16,526 nt of DNA from Lactobacillus helveticus DSM 20075 = CGMCC 1.1877. Its GTDB lineage: Bacteria; Bacillota; Bacilli; Lactobacillales; Lactobacillaceae. A program made the position numbers and the translations under genes. Below, piece after piece: positions 6,937-14,352 of the stretch. Within the stretch, counting starts at the first letter, position 1; each line of letters opens with the position of its first letter. The stretch is from NCBI RefSeq assembly GCF_000160855.1, contig NZ_GG700754.1, forward strand, positions 65,825 through 82,350. Direction: 5' to 3'. The notes under the pieces were generated by a model. The model was not told the origin of the DNA and searched no databases. It saw only the letters and a program-made list of their open reading frames with translations.

Positions 6937-7728
6937 TTAATGTTGATTATCCACAGTATAAAAGGCTCGCCAAATTTCTTCCATTCGAGCTAAGCGATGC
7001 CAATCAGCTTGTTGACACAACTTATATAGTTCATAAACAGGATCATAATCAATTTCATCTTTCTTATTTTCTTTCAAATAAGCCATCACAGTCTTGATTA
7101 GCATGAATCTGAATTTTTCTATTTCATTCCGATTAAAATATTTTTCATAATATTTAGTAATTAACCGCTCAATCGTAGAATTTGAGGCTTTCTTCAAAGT
7201 GACAGGATTTTCACGGTAATCAGATAAGATCTCTTCAGAAATTCCTGTTTCTTTGCTCAACTGTGAAATTTTTACATCATCATCAGTTACAACTTGCTTA
7301 GCCTTTTCTACATCTGTTAAAAGATGTGGCATAACCATATGAGGAGGCATCTGTCGTTTATTCAACTCATTAATTATGTTCATAGCTGCTTGTTGCATTT
7401 GCTCAATCGCGATATCTTGATCAAGATTACTATCCTTAATGTACCCCACAACAAAAGTATGATCGGATATTTCGTATTTTTTAGTGACAGGATTAAAATA
7501 ATCTCCTATGACATTATTTACTACAACTTCTTTTGTACCTGCATGATCATAATTAAAAGGTATATTGTCCAACTTATCTGTCACAGAAGAAAATGGCAAG
7601 TTATCCATCGTAAAGACCTGAACCTAAACATCATATTCTACTTTATTATCTGTATCAGAAAAATGCTTATCGTACATTCTTACTTCACGATCTTGAATAA
7701 AATCTTCAAAAATAATCTGCTCTTTCAT
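6937..7728 (-). pseudogene. Unrecognised HTH-like protein gene interrupted by an in-frame TAG
   Basis: A 223-codon open frame starts at ATG 7606-7608. The same frame continues upstream through a TAG at 7624-7626 to ATG 7726-7728, adding protein-like sequence (MKEQIIFEDFIQDREVRMYD and on). The intact gene would encode about 263 residues. The product is soluble and charged, and I do not recognise the family. Residues 112-150 of the 223-residue form (ISQLSKETGISEEILSDYRE, then STIERLI) resemble a Cro/XRE-type helix-turn-helix. The N-terminal part is rich in beta-like segments. The internal ATG has only a weak AGGT in front of it, so a shortened protein could be made by re-initiation but probably poorly. 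It precedes the amidotransferase gene by 13 bases. Alternative reading: a genuine 223-residue gene with a chance open stretch upstream. Confidence 0.6.
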
Positions 7729-7752
7729 TAACAACTTTCCCTATTCCCAATA

Positions 7753-7771
7753 TAATATAATTATTATATTA
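7753..7771. promoter_or_regulatory. AT-only palindrome upstream of the HTH-like gene
   Basis: TAATATAA-TTA-TTATATTA is a perfect 8-bp inverted repeat, 25 bases before the ATG at 7728. It could be an operator or simply part of an AT-rich promoter region. The rest of 7729-7847 is AT-rich and shows no gene. Confidence 0.35.
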
Positions 7772-7847
7772 ACATTATAAACAAAGAGCCATTCTTATAA
7801 AGACAACTTTTTTAATTTTATTTTACTTTTCACTTGTATTTTTAACA

Positions 7848-7877
7848 CAAAAAAAGGATTCATTTCATCTGAATCCT
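7848..7877 (-). terminator. Intrinsic terminator of the ABC-F gene
   Basis: On the minus strand AGGATTC (7871-7877) pairs with GAATCCT (7855-7861) across a nine-base loop and is followed by a run of seven T. It sits eight bases after the ABC-F stop codon. Confidence 0.88.
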
Positions 7878-7884
7878 CTTAATT

Positions 7885-9507
7885 TTAATATATTTTTTCA
7901 ACTTGATCTTGAATGCTCTCTTTATCCAAGAATTCATCATAAGTAGTATCTTGTCTGCTGACAATGCCCTTTGGTCCAACTTCGATAATATGGTTGGCAA
8001 TTGTTTGAATAAATTCATGGTCATGAGAAGTAAACAAGATTGAACCAGGATATGCTACCAAAGCATCATTTAAAGCGGTAATTGATTCCAAATCCAAGTG
8101 GTTAGTTGGATCATCCATGATTAATACGTTAGCTGGTTCAAGCATCATGCGAGATAATTGACAGCGCACCTTTTCCCCACCAGATAAGACTTTAATCTTC
8201 TTTTCAATTTCTTCACCACTGAAAAGCATTCTACCTAGAAAGCCACGCAAGAAGGTATTATCATCTTGTTCCTTAGTAGCATATTGTCTTAACCAATCCA
8301 AAATGGTTAGATCATCATTATTAAAGTTTGCATTTAAGTCACGAGACATGTAGTTAAATGCTGTGGTTTGTCCCCAGGTAACGGTACCAGTGTCTGGCTT
8401 AATCTTACCAGCAATAATATCAAGCAAGGCAGTGGTTGCTAAAGCATTGCGGGATAAAAAGGCTACCTTGTCTCCTGGACGAACAATAAATGAAACATTA
8501 TCTAAAATCTTTTCACCATCAACTGAATATGAAACATTCTCTACCTTAACTAAGTCATTACCAAGATCACGATGCATTTCAAACTTAACAAATGGGTACT
8601 TTCTTGATGATGGCTTAATATCATCTAAAGTAATTTTATCAAGTTGTTTCTTACGAGACGTTGCCTGACGAGACTTAGATGCATTAGCTGAGAAGCGTGC
8701 AATAAATTCTTGCAACTGCTTAATCTTTTCTTCCTTCTTAGCATTTTGGTTGGCAACGAGTTCATTAGCCAACTTGCTTGATTCATACCAGAAGTCATAG
8801 TTACCAACATAAAGTTGAATCTTACCACGATCCACGTCACACATTTCGGTACATACCTGATTTAAGAAGTGACGGTCGTGAGAAACCACGATCACAATAT
8901 TTGGATAATCAGCTAAAAAGTTTTCTAACCATTCAACGGTGTGAACATCAAGACCGTTAGTCGGTTCGTCGAGTAAAAGAATATCTGGATTGCCAAATAA
9001 AGCTTGAGCTAAAAGGACCTTAACCTTCTCTGATTCAGGCAATTCCTTCATCAGCATTTGGTGTTCACTTTCAGGAATATCTAGCGATTGCAATAACTTA
9101 GAAGCATTGGCTTCAGCATTCCAACCATCCAGTTCCGCAAACTTGCTTTCAAGTTCTGCTGCCTTAACACCATCCTCATCACCAAAATCCGGCTTGGCAT
9201 AGAGCGCATCTTTTTCCTTCATTACTTGGTAAAGTTCTTTATGTCCTTGAATAACCGTATCCATAACGGTGAAATCCTCAAAAGCAAAGTGATCCTGGTT
9301 AAGACTAGACATTCTTTCATTCGGATCAATGCTAATTGAACCAGTGGTTGGTTCAAGCTTACCTTCAAGCAATTTAAGAAAAGTAGATTTACCGGCACCG
9401 TTCGCACCAATAACGCCGTAACAATTACCTGGGGTAAATTTTAAGTTAACATCTTCATAAAGTGTACGGCCACCAAATTTAAGACTTAAGTCGGATACTG
9501 TAATCAA
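7885..9507 (-). CDS. ABC-F family ATPase, YkpA/YbiT-like
   Basis: A 540-residue soluble protein with two ABC domains and no membrane segment. The linker at about 243-310 is helical, Lys/Gln-rich and fits the P-site-tRNA interaction motif of ABC-F ribosome-binding factors. NBD1 has Walker A GANGAGKST (34-42), Walker B LLLDE (Glu181) and His210, but its signature is LPESE (156-160), not LSGGQ. NBD2 has signature LSGGE (441-445) and His495. Its Walker A region reads SRNALATT (352-359) with no Gly or Lys, and its Walker B ends Asp465-Asp466. One composite site is thus complete and the other has lost both motifs. The start is TTG (9505-9507), supported by GAGG eight bases upstream. Role inferred from the family: translation factor acting on the ribosome, possibly antibiotic-related. 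Confidence 0.88.
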   Translation of the reverse strand: MITVSDLSLKFGGRTLYEDVNLKFTPGNCYGVIGANGAGKSTFLKLLEGKLEPTTGSISIDPNERMSSLNQDHFAFEDFTVMDTVIQGHKELYQVMKEKDALYAKPDFGDEDGVKAAELESKFAELDGWNAEANASKLLQSLDIPESEHQMLMKELPESEKVKVLLAQALFGNPDILLLDEPTNGLDVHTVEWLENFLADYPNIVIVVSHDRHFLNQVCTEMCDVDRGKIQLYVGNYDFWYESSKLANELVANQNAKKEEKIKQLQEFIARFSANASKSRQATSRKKQLDKITLDDIKPSSRKYPFVKFEMHRDLGNDLVKVENVSYSVDGEKILDNVSFIVRPGDKVAFLSRNALATTALLDIIAGKIKPDTGTVTWGQTTAFNYMSRDLNANFNNDDLTILDWLRQYATKEQDDNTFLRGFLGRMLFSGEEIEKKIKVLSGGEKVRCQLSRMMLEPANVLIMDDPTNHLDLESITALNDALVAYPGSILFTSHDHEFIQTIANHIIEVGPKGIVSRQDTTYDEFLDKESIQDQVEKIY

Positions 9508-9563
9508 TCGTTATACCTCACTATTATTAATTTAAAAAATCAAAATTATGTATAAGTATATCA

Positions 9564-9602
9564 AAAAAAGTAGATCCAAATGAAGTAAGAATCTGCTTTT
9601 TT
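9564..9602. terminator. Intrinsic terminator of the M42 aminopeptidase gene
   Basis: Twelve-base arms (9564-9575 and 9591-9602) pair with one G-T wobble around a 15-base loop. On the minus strand the hairpin AGCAGAT/ATCTACT is followed by seven T. It lies just after the aminopeptidase stop codon. Confidence 0.85.
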
Positions 9603-9611
9603 AACTTTTAA

Positions 9612-10694
9612 TTAAAACTTTTTAAAGCTATCTAATTTTTCCTGGGTAATATCGCGAATAATTGCAGTAGCTAAATCGACTGATGCTTTGAAATCTTTAT
9701 AGCTACTGAAACAATATGGCGAATGTTCATAACGAACTGGAATACCAATAACAATTGTTGGAGCACCATTTTCATAGTAGATTGCAGCACCATCTTGACC
9801 GCCACCAGTTCTAACTGAACGAGTATATGGAATATTGTTTTTATCAGCTAAATCACAAGCATATTGTTGAAACTTAGGATTTGGTAAAAAAGTAGTATCC
9901 ATATCACGAAGCATTGGACCACGCTTTAAACCAGTTTGTGACAGCCAATCTGGAGTAAAGGTATCATCAGCTGGACAGCTTTCAAGTACTAAACAAAGAT
10001 CAGGCTTAACTTTTCTAGCCGTTACGCAAGCACCACGAAGTCCAACTTCTTCTTGACTGGAAAGTGCCGCAACCACATCAAAATTGGTCTCTTCGCCTTT
10101 CAAATTATCAAGCACATCAATCATGGCACCAGCACCAAAGCGGTCGTCAAAGTCTTTACCAAAGAAAAGGCCTGATTTTTCATGGTATTCGCATTTTACA
10201 TCGACAAAAATTGGACATCCCGTATCGATCTTGTAGTCTTTAATAGTTTCTTCTCTGCTTGAAGAACCAACATCGATTGACATATCTACAACATCTGGTA
10301 CATTGTTGCGTTCTGCAGCCGTCATGAAGTGAGGCGGCTTAGTTGCAACTACACCAGGAATATATTCGCCATCACGGTTTCTAACTTTAACCTTTAAAGC
10401 GGGAATATTATACTTAACCCAACCGCCAAGTGGAACAAATTTGATTAATCCATTTGGACGAACGGCTTGAGTGATAAAGCCTACCGCATCAGAGTGAGCA
10501 TCAAGCTGAATGACTGGACGATCACCCTTATTTTCTTTTTTAGACGCATAAACATTGAGCATCCCATCGACCTCAATATTAGCGGTCTTTTCTGCATAAC
10601 TAGTAAAAAGCTTAACGAATTCTTCCTCAAAGCCAGAGGTACTGTTGGCATCAGAGAATTCCTTTAACATTTGAATTTCTTGTTCTTTTTGCAT
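9612..10694 (-). CDS. M42-family metallo-aminopeptidase (glutamyl aminopeptidase/FrvX type)
   Basis: A 360-residue cytosolic di-metal peptidase. Visible catalytic elements are DAHSD (His67 and Asp69, first metal ligand and its partner), FDDR (182-185, bridging Asp), SSQEEVGLRGA (Glu215 as general base, Glu216 as ligand), VLES (Glu238, ligand) and RYEHSPY (His324). This is the full M42 set. The protein probably removes N-terminal residues from peptides as a large oligomer; acidic residues are the substrate in the PepA-type relatives. I chose ATG 10692-10694 because AAGGAG lies six bases before it. The open frame extends ten codons further upstream, but that extension contains the ribosome binding site itself. 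The gene is monocistronic, with its own promoter and terminator. Confidence 0.92.
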   Translation of the reverse strand: MQKEQEIQMLKEFSDANSTSGFEEEFVKLFTSYAEKTANIEVDGMLNVYASKKENKGDRPVIQLDAHSDAVGFITQAVRPNGLIKFVPLGGWVKYNIPALKVKVRNRDGEYIPGVVATKPPHFMTAAERNNVPDVVDMSIDVGSSSREETIKDYKIDTGCPIFVDVKCEYHEKSGLFFGKDFDDRFGAGAMIDVLDNLKGEETNFDVVAALSSQEEVGLRGACVTARKVKPDLCLVLESCPADDTFTPDWLSQTGLKRGPMLRDMDTTFLPNPKFQQYACDLADKNNIPYTRSVRTGGGQDGAAIYYENGAPTIVIGIPVRYEHSPYCFSSYKDFKASVDLATAIIRDITQEKLDSFKKF

Positions 10695-10732
10695 AATTTT
10701 CTCCTTAACAATTAGGAATAACATTAACTTTA

Positions 10733-10761
10733 ATCATAATGTTCCAAGCTAATCTTGTCTA
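10733..10761 (-). promoter_or_regulatory. Promoter of the M42 aminopeptidase gene
   Basis: On the minus strand TAGACA (10756-10761) and TATGAT (10733-10738) are spaced by exactly 17 bases, with one mismatch to each consensus hexamer. Confidence 0.65.
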
Positions 10762-10820
10762 TTTTCAAAAATATTAAAAAATCTTTGCTAAAATTAATAT
10801 GTTTAGTAAGGAATGATAGC

Positions 10821-12026
10821 ATGAAAGAAAAACCAATTTGGAAAAAGAACTTATTTGTTTTATCAATCGCGGTCTTTATTGCAGGTATTGCCTTTTCAGA
10901 AGTCATGCCATTTTTGCCGCTATATATTGACACACTAGGCAAATTTAGCCATCAACAATTAAACTTTTGGTCTGGCTTTATCTATTCTGGAACCTATCTA
11001 GTTTCAGCACTTATTTCACCATGGTGGGGCAAGCTTGCCGACAAAAAAGGACGTAAACCAATGACCTTGCGAGCATCCTTAGGAATGGCAATCGTTATTG
11101 GCTGCATGGGATTAGTTACTAACGTTTACCAATTATTCATTTTAAGAATGCTGCAAGGGGTATTTGCAGGATTTGTCTCTAATTCTAACGCATTGATTGC
11201 AACAGAAACTCCCAAAGAAAAATCTGGTCAAGCTCTTGGAACAATGGCATCAAGCTTTACTGCTGGTAACTTACTTGGACCATTTATTGGTGGTGCTTTA
11301 GCATCAATTTTTTCTTATCGGGTAACTTTCTTTATCACTGGTGGATTATTACTTATTTCATTCTTTTTATCACTCTTCTTTGTTCACGAAACGGACTTTA
11401 AACCAGTGACAGAAAAGAAGCTCGACAAAGCCAGTGGTATTATCAAAGAATTACGCAGTCCGCAACTGATTTTTGGACTATTGCTTACTACCTTAATCAT
11501 TCAAGCTGCAAATAATTCGATTAACCCAATTGTATCTTTGTACGTTAAGCAATTAATGGCTAATCACGGCAACGTTGTCTTTATCTCAGGGGTTATAGCA
11601 GCACTCCCTGGTATTGCAACGTTCCTTGCTGCCTCCAGGTTTGGTGCATTTGGTGACAGAATTGGAACTCACAAAATTATTGTGGGTGGTTTTATCGGAG
11701 CTACGATTCTATTCTTCTTAACAGCGTTTGTTCAAAATACTGTGGAGCTTGGAATCTTACGCTTCTTAGTCGGTTTCACTGATGCCTGCCTGTTCCCACA
11801 AGTTCAGACTCTTCTTACCAAAAATACCCCAGCTAAAATTACTGGCCGGATCTTTTCTTGGAACCAGTCCGCGATGTATGTCGGCAACATTTTTGGACCA
11901 CTATTAGGTTCAACTATTTCAGGTTTAACTAGCTATAGTATGGTTTTCATTGTCACCGCCATCATCGTGGTCTTCAACCTGATTCTATTTAAATTCAACG
12001 TGATCAACAATTTAAGACAAAAATAA
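10821..12026 (+). CDS. MFS drug-efflux transporter, DHA1 (12-TM) family
   Basis: A 401-residue membrane protein with about 12 hydrophobic segments, the normal size for DHA1 drug/proton antiporters. Motif A is GKLADKKGRKP (70-80) between segments 2 and 3, and the antiporter motif C in segment 5 is GNLLGPFIGG. A second, weaker motif A copy (GAFGDRIGTHK) lies between segments 8 and 9. Start chosen at ATG 10821 with AAGGA eight bases upstream; the frame is open 22 codons further 5' but without a ribosome binding site. It is divergent from the M42 aminopeptidase gene and converges on the DHA2 transporter. The substrate cannot be read from sequence. Confidence 0.9.
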   Translation: MKEKPIWKKNLFVLSIAVFIAGIAFSEVMPFLPLYIDTLGKFSHQQLNFWSGFIYSGTYLVSALISPWWGKLADKKGRKPMTLRASLGMAIVIGCMGLVTNVYQLFILRMLQGVFAGFVSNSNALIATETPKEKSGQALGTMASSFTAGNLLGPFIGGALASIFSYRVTFFITGGLLLISFFLSLFFVHETDFKPVTEKKLDKASGIIKELRSPQLIFGLLLTTLIIQAANNSINPIVSLYVKQLMANHGNVVFISGVIAALPGIATFLAASRFGAFGDRIGTHKIIVGGFIGATILFFLTAFVQNTVELGILRFLVGFTDACLFPQVQTLLTKNTPAKITGRIFSWNQSAMYVGNIFGPLLGSTISGLTSYSMVFIVTAIIVVFNLILFKFNVINNLRQK

Positions 12027-12051
12027 AAGCTTGAGTTTCCTCAAGCTTTTT
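12025..12051. terminator. Bidirectional intrinsic terminator between two MFS genes
   Basis: Perfect 11-base arms AAAAGCTTGAG (12025-12035) and CTCAAGCTTTT (12040-12050) with a TTTC loop. The stop codons of both convergent genes (TAA 12024-12026 and the minus-strand TAA 12050-12052) overlap the stem. Confidence 0.92.
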
Positions 12052-13519
12052 ATTCTGCCATTATTTTTGCTTCATGGCGGTTATAAAGATAATTAACTAC
12101 ATATGCGGCTACCAATAAAACTAACGAAACAATCATAATTTCTCTAATTCCGCCATAGAAAATCTTTCTCATTGTAGGCAATAGTTGAACTGGTAAGCTC
12201 TTAGCTGATTCGGCATCAATCAGCTTGTTCATCATCGTCATCGTAATGCCTGGATGACCAGCAATTCCGCGCCCTAATGCTAAGTTCATGATTACCCCAT
12301 AAATAGCAGCCATAATGGTCAGCGCAAGAATTCTAATCAAGAAACTCAGTGAGGTGGCTGGAGCCATATCTTTTTCACTAGCATCAACCTGTACTTTAAT
12401 TTGCAAGATGACGAAGATTGAACCAACGCCAAAACCAGAAAAAGCAGCAATCAAGGCTAAAATCTGATATGGCGTACTAATTGGAGCAAGGATCAAACCA
12501 ACTGCAGTGATTGCCATAATAGTCAGATTCGCAATCAGCAAGCGATAGTTATTTACATGTCTTAAGAAATATGGTGCAGTCTGAGAACCAACAATATCTA
12601 CAATCGAGTTAGGAATTAAAGTCATCCCACCGACCAAAGCCGATGTACCTAAAATTGCCTGTGCCCACATAGGCAAATATGTATTGACTGCAATATATGA
12701 ACCCCAAGCTAAGGCAAAAATCAAGAAGTCTCCTACTAAAGCCTTATTGGTAAATACACTTAGTGGCACTACTGGACTTTTAGCTTTTCGTTCTGCACGA
12801 ATAAAGACTACTAATAGCAAAATACCGAGAATAATAAAGCCTAAAACCACTGGCAGACTAACCATTCCTAGCAGTTGTATACCAATTAAGAATGAAGTTA
12901 ATCCTGCAATTAAAGTGAAAGCACCCAACTTATCAAATTGCGTATTTTTATTAGGCTTACGAATACCTTTATAATAAACAAAACTCAGGATAATTGCGAT
13001 CAATCCTAATGGGACATTGATATAAAAGACCCAGTGCCAAGACAGGGTATCAACGATCCAACCACCAACTAGTGGTCCTGCAATACTAGCGGCACTAAAA
13101 CTTGCAGCAATATAACCCAAAATTACAGTTCTTCTTTTAATATTAGGATAAATATAGCCCACGATAACATAAGGCAGTGAACCCATACCGCCGGCTCCGA
13201 CACCCATTAAAATTCGAGCAATCAAAAAGAAATAGATATCTGGAGCAATTCCTTCAAGAAGGGAACCTAAAATAAACAAAGCCAATGAAAGCTCAAAGGC
13301 AAATTTATTACCCATTCTCTCGCCTAGCTTACCCCAAATAGGAACTGAAACTGACATCCCCAATAAAAAGCAAGCCACAATCCAGCCCATATACTGAATA
13401 CCATGCAAATCAGATACAATCGCTGGGATGGCAGTATTAATAATCGTTGCATCAAGCCCGGACATAATATTAGCGAGCAGCAGTGCAAGCGTCACCATGA
13501 AAAGCTGTTTCTTATTCAT
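12050..13519 (-). CDS. MFS drug-efflux transporter, DHA2 (14-TM, EmrB/QacA) family
   Basis: A 489-residue protein with about 14 hydrophobic segments. It has the DHA2 segment-1 motif LDATIINTAIPAI (22-34), a motif A variant GKLGERMGNK (63-72) with Glu-Arg in place of Asp-Arg, the Arg-containing motif B in ARILMGVGAGGMG, and motif C SIAGPLVGGWI in segment 5. The family exports drugs by proton antiport. ATG 13517-13519 is preceded by GAGG at eight bases; the open frame runs 13 codons further upstream, through the ribosome binding site, so the longer form is unlikely. It has a strong promoter of its own and no linked EmrA-type adaptor or regulator gene. Confidence 0.9.
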   Translation of the reverse strand: MNKKQLFMVTLALLLANIMSGLDATIINTAIPAIVSDLHGIQYMGWIVACFLLGMSVSVPIWGKLGERMGNKFAFELSLALFILGSLLEGIAPDIYFFLIARILMGVGAGGMGSLPYVIVGYIYPNIKRRTVILGYIAASFSAASIAGPLVGGWIVDTLSWHWVFYINVPLGLIAIILSFVYYKGIRKPNKNTQFDKLGAFTLIAGLTSFLIGIQLLGMVSLPVVLGFIILGILLLVVFIRAERKAKSPVVPLSVFTNKALVGDFLIFALAWGSYIAVNTYLPMWAQAILGTSALVGGMTLIPNSIVDIVGSQTAPYFLRHVNNYRLLIANLTIMAITAVGLILAPISTPYQILALIAAFSGFGVGSIFVILQIKVQVDASEKDMAPATSLSFLIRILALTIMAAIYGVIMNLALGRGIAGHPGITMTMMNKLIDAESAKSLPVQLLPTMRKIFYGGIREIMIVSLVLLVAAYVVNYLYNRHEAKIMAE

Positions 13520-13558
13520 CCAACTATCCTCGTCTCTTCCCTTAATATACGTAATCAC

Positions 13559-13587
13559 ATACTATTAACTTATATAGTAATTGTCAA
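13559..13587 (-). promoter_or_regulatory. Promoter of the DHA2 transporter gene
   Basis: On the minus strand a consensus -35 TTGACA (13582-13587) is followed after 17 bases by TAGTAT (13559-13564). Confidence 0.75.
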
Positions 13588-13591
13588 AATA

Positions 13592-13611
13592 AAAATGATT
13601 TTCATCATTTT
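13592..13611. promoter_or_regulatory. Inverted repeat between the DHA2 and pyrR promoters
   Basis: AAAATGAT-TTTC-ATCATTTT, perfect 8-base arms, four bases upstream of the DHA2 -35 and 12 bases upstream of the pyrR -35. It may be a regulator site. A terminator role is unlikely on the minus strand because no gene lies directly upstream. Confidence 0.4.
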
Positions 13612-13623
13612 ACTTTAATGATC

Positions 13624-13652
13624 TTGACAAAAAATTGCTTTACTAGTTTAAT
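13624..13652 (+). promoter_or_regulatory. Promoter of the pyrR-uracil permease operon
   Basis: Consensus -35 TTGACA (13624-13629), 17-base spacer, -10 TTTAAT (13647-13652). A TAATAT also occurs two bases later. The predicted start is near 13659, just before the PyrR-binding hairpin. Confidence 0.7.
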
Positions 13653-13672
13653 ATAAGAAAAAATAGTGATGC

Positions 13673-13784
13673 CCTTTAAAGTTAGTCCCGTGAGGCTAAG
13701 AAGGAAATCTGCATTAACTAGGCTTTTTTGTGCTAGTAATAACAGAAAGACCATCTTTGACTCCGTGTTCAGGTGGTCTTTTTC
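13673..13784 (+). promoter_or_regulatory. PyrR-dependent pyrimidine attenuator
   Basis: Three leader elements are visible. First, a PyrR-binding anti-antiterminator hairpin (13673-13704): CCTT/AAGG and TTAG/CTAA stems around the conserved loop TCCCGTGAGG. Second, an antiterminator in which GGCTTTTTTG (13721-13730) can pair with CAGAAAGACC (13743-13752), with one mismatch. Third, an intrinsic terminator (13746-13784) with AAAGACCATC pairing to GGTGGTCTTT, followed by T. The known mechanism: with UMP bound, PyrR stabilises the first hairpin, the terminator forms and transcription stops. The arrangement is seen; the mechanism is taken from B. subtilis. Confidence 0.9.
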
Positions 13785-13809
13785 CTTTGGTCATCTAGAA
13801 AGGATTTAT

Positions 13810-14340
13810 ATGGCAAAAGAAATTATCGATACGATCGGCATGAAGCGAGCATTGATGCGTATGACCTACGAAATTGTCGAACGCAATAAAGGAACAAAGA
13901 ATTTAGTTCTAGTTGGAATTAAAACGCGTGGCCTTTATTTAGCACAAAGAATAGCTGCAAATTTAAAGAAGCTCGAAGACGTTGAAATTTCTGTAGGAGC
14001 AATCGATGTTTCGCAATATCGTGACGATTTACCTGAGTCTAAAAAAGAAAAAATGATTCATAATCAACAGTTAGATTTTGACATTACCGATAAAAATGTA
14101 GTTTTAGTCGATGATGTCCTTTTCACAGGCAGAACCATTAGAGCAGCTCTTGATGCATTAATGGATCAAGGTCGTCCTGCCAAAATTAATCTAGCTATTT
14201 TGGTAGATCGCGGTCACCGTGAATTACCAATCAGACCTGATTTCATTGGTAAAAATATTCCTACTGCAATGAATGAAGAAGTTAAGGTCTCAATGACTGA
14301 AGTCGATGACAAAGACAGCATTGAGCTAATTAACAAATAG
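13810..14340 (+). CDS. pyrR: PyrR, bifunctional pyr RNA-binding attenuator and uracil phosphoribosyltransferase
   Basis: A 176-residue protein, standard PyrR length. The PRPP-binding motif VVLVDDVLFTGRTIRAA (97-113) and the N-terminal MAKEIIDTIGMKRALMRMTY are characteristic. PyrR binds pyr leader RNA in response to UMP/UTP and also makes UMP from uracil and PRPP. The start is ATG 13810 with AAAGGA five bases upstream. The frame is open 48 codons further 5', but that stretch is the attenuator leader. It controls its own mRNA through the leader, together with the permease gene 12 bases downstream. No other pyr biosynthesis genes are in the window, so this is a salvage-type bicistron. It ends with TAG. 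Confidence 0.96.
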   Translation: MAKEIIDTIGMKRALMRMTYEIVERNKGTKNLVLVGIKTRGLYLAQRIAANLKKLEDVEISVGAIDVSQYRDDLPESKKEKMIHNQQLDFDITDKNVVLVDDVLFTGRTIRAALDALMDQGRPAKINLAILVDRGHRELPIRPDFIGKNIPTAMNEEVKVSMTEVDDKDSIELINK

Positions 14341-14352
14341 GAGTTTGAATGA

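Noticed and set aside
358..7626. Two in-frame TAG codons suggesting amber suppression or recoding
   Set aside because: TAG is used as a genuine stop by pyrR (14338-14340) and by the MarR gene (4791-4793) in the same window, so general reassignment is unlikely. Independent nonsense mutations explain the data.
7324..7731. A 135-codon plus-strand open frame opposite the HTH-like gene
   Set aside because: It is the antisense of a protein-like minus-strand frame, has an unnatural Ile/Cys/His-rich composition and no convincing ribosome binding site.
8363..9410. Several 60-100-codon frames on both strands within the ABC-F gene
   Set aside because: All are shadows of the ABC-F coding frame, without family features or ribosome binding sites.
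10695..10724. Longer start of the M42 aminopeptidase (MLFLIVKEKI...)
   Set aside because: The ten extra codons contain the AAGGAG ribosome binding site of the downstream ATG, and the extension has no ribosome binding site of its own.
13520..13558. Longer start of the DHA2 transporter (13 extra codons)
   Set aside because: The extension overlaps the inferred transcription start, only a few bases after the -10 element, and contains the GAGG used by the ATG at 13519.
13666..13809. N-terminal extension of PyrR
   Set aside because: These bases form the PyrR-binding hairpin, antiterminator and terminator. The PyrR family starts at the MAKEII methionine, which has its own AAAGGA.
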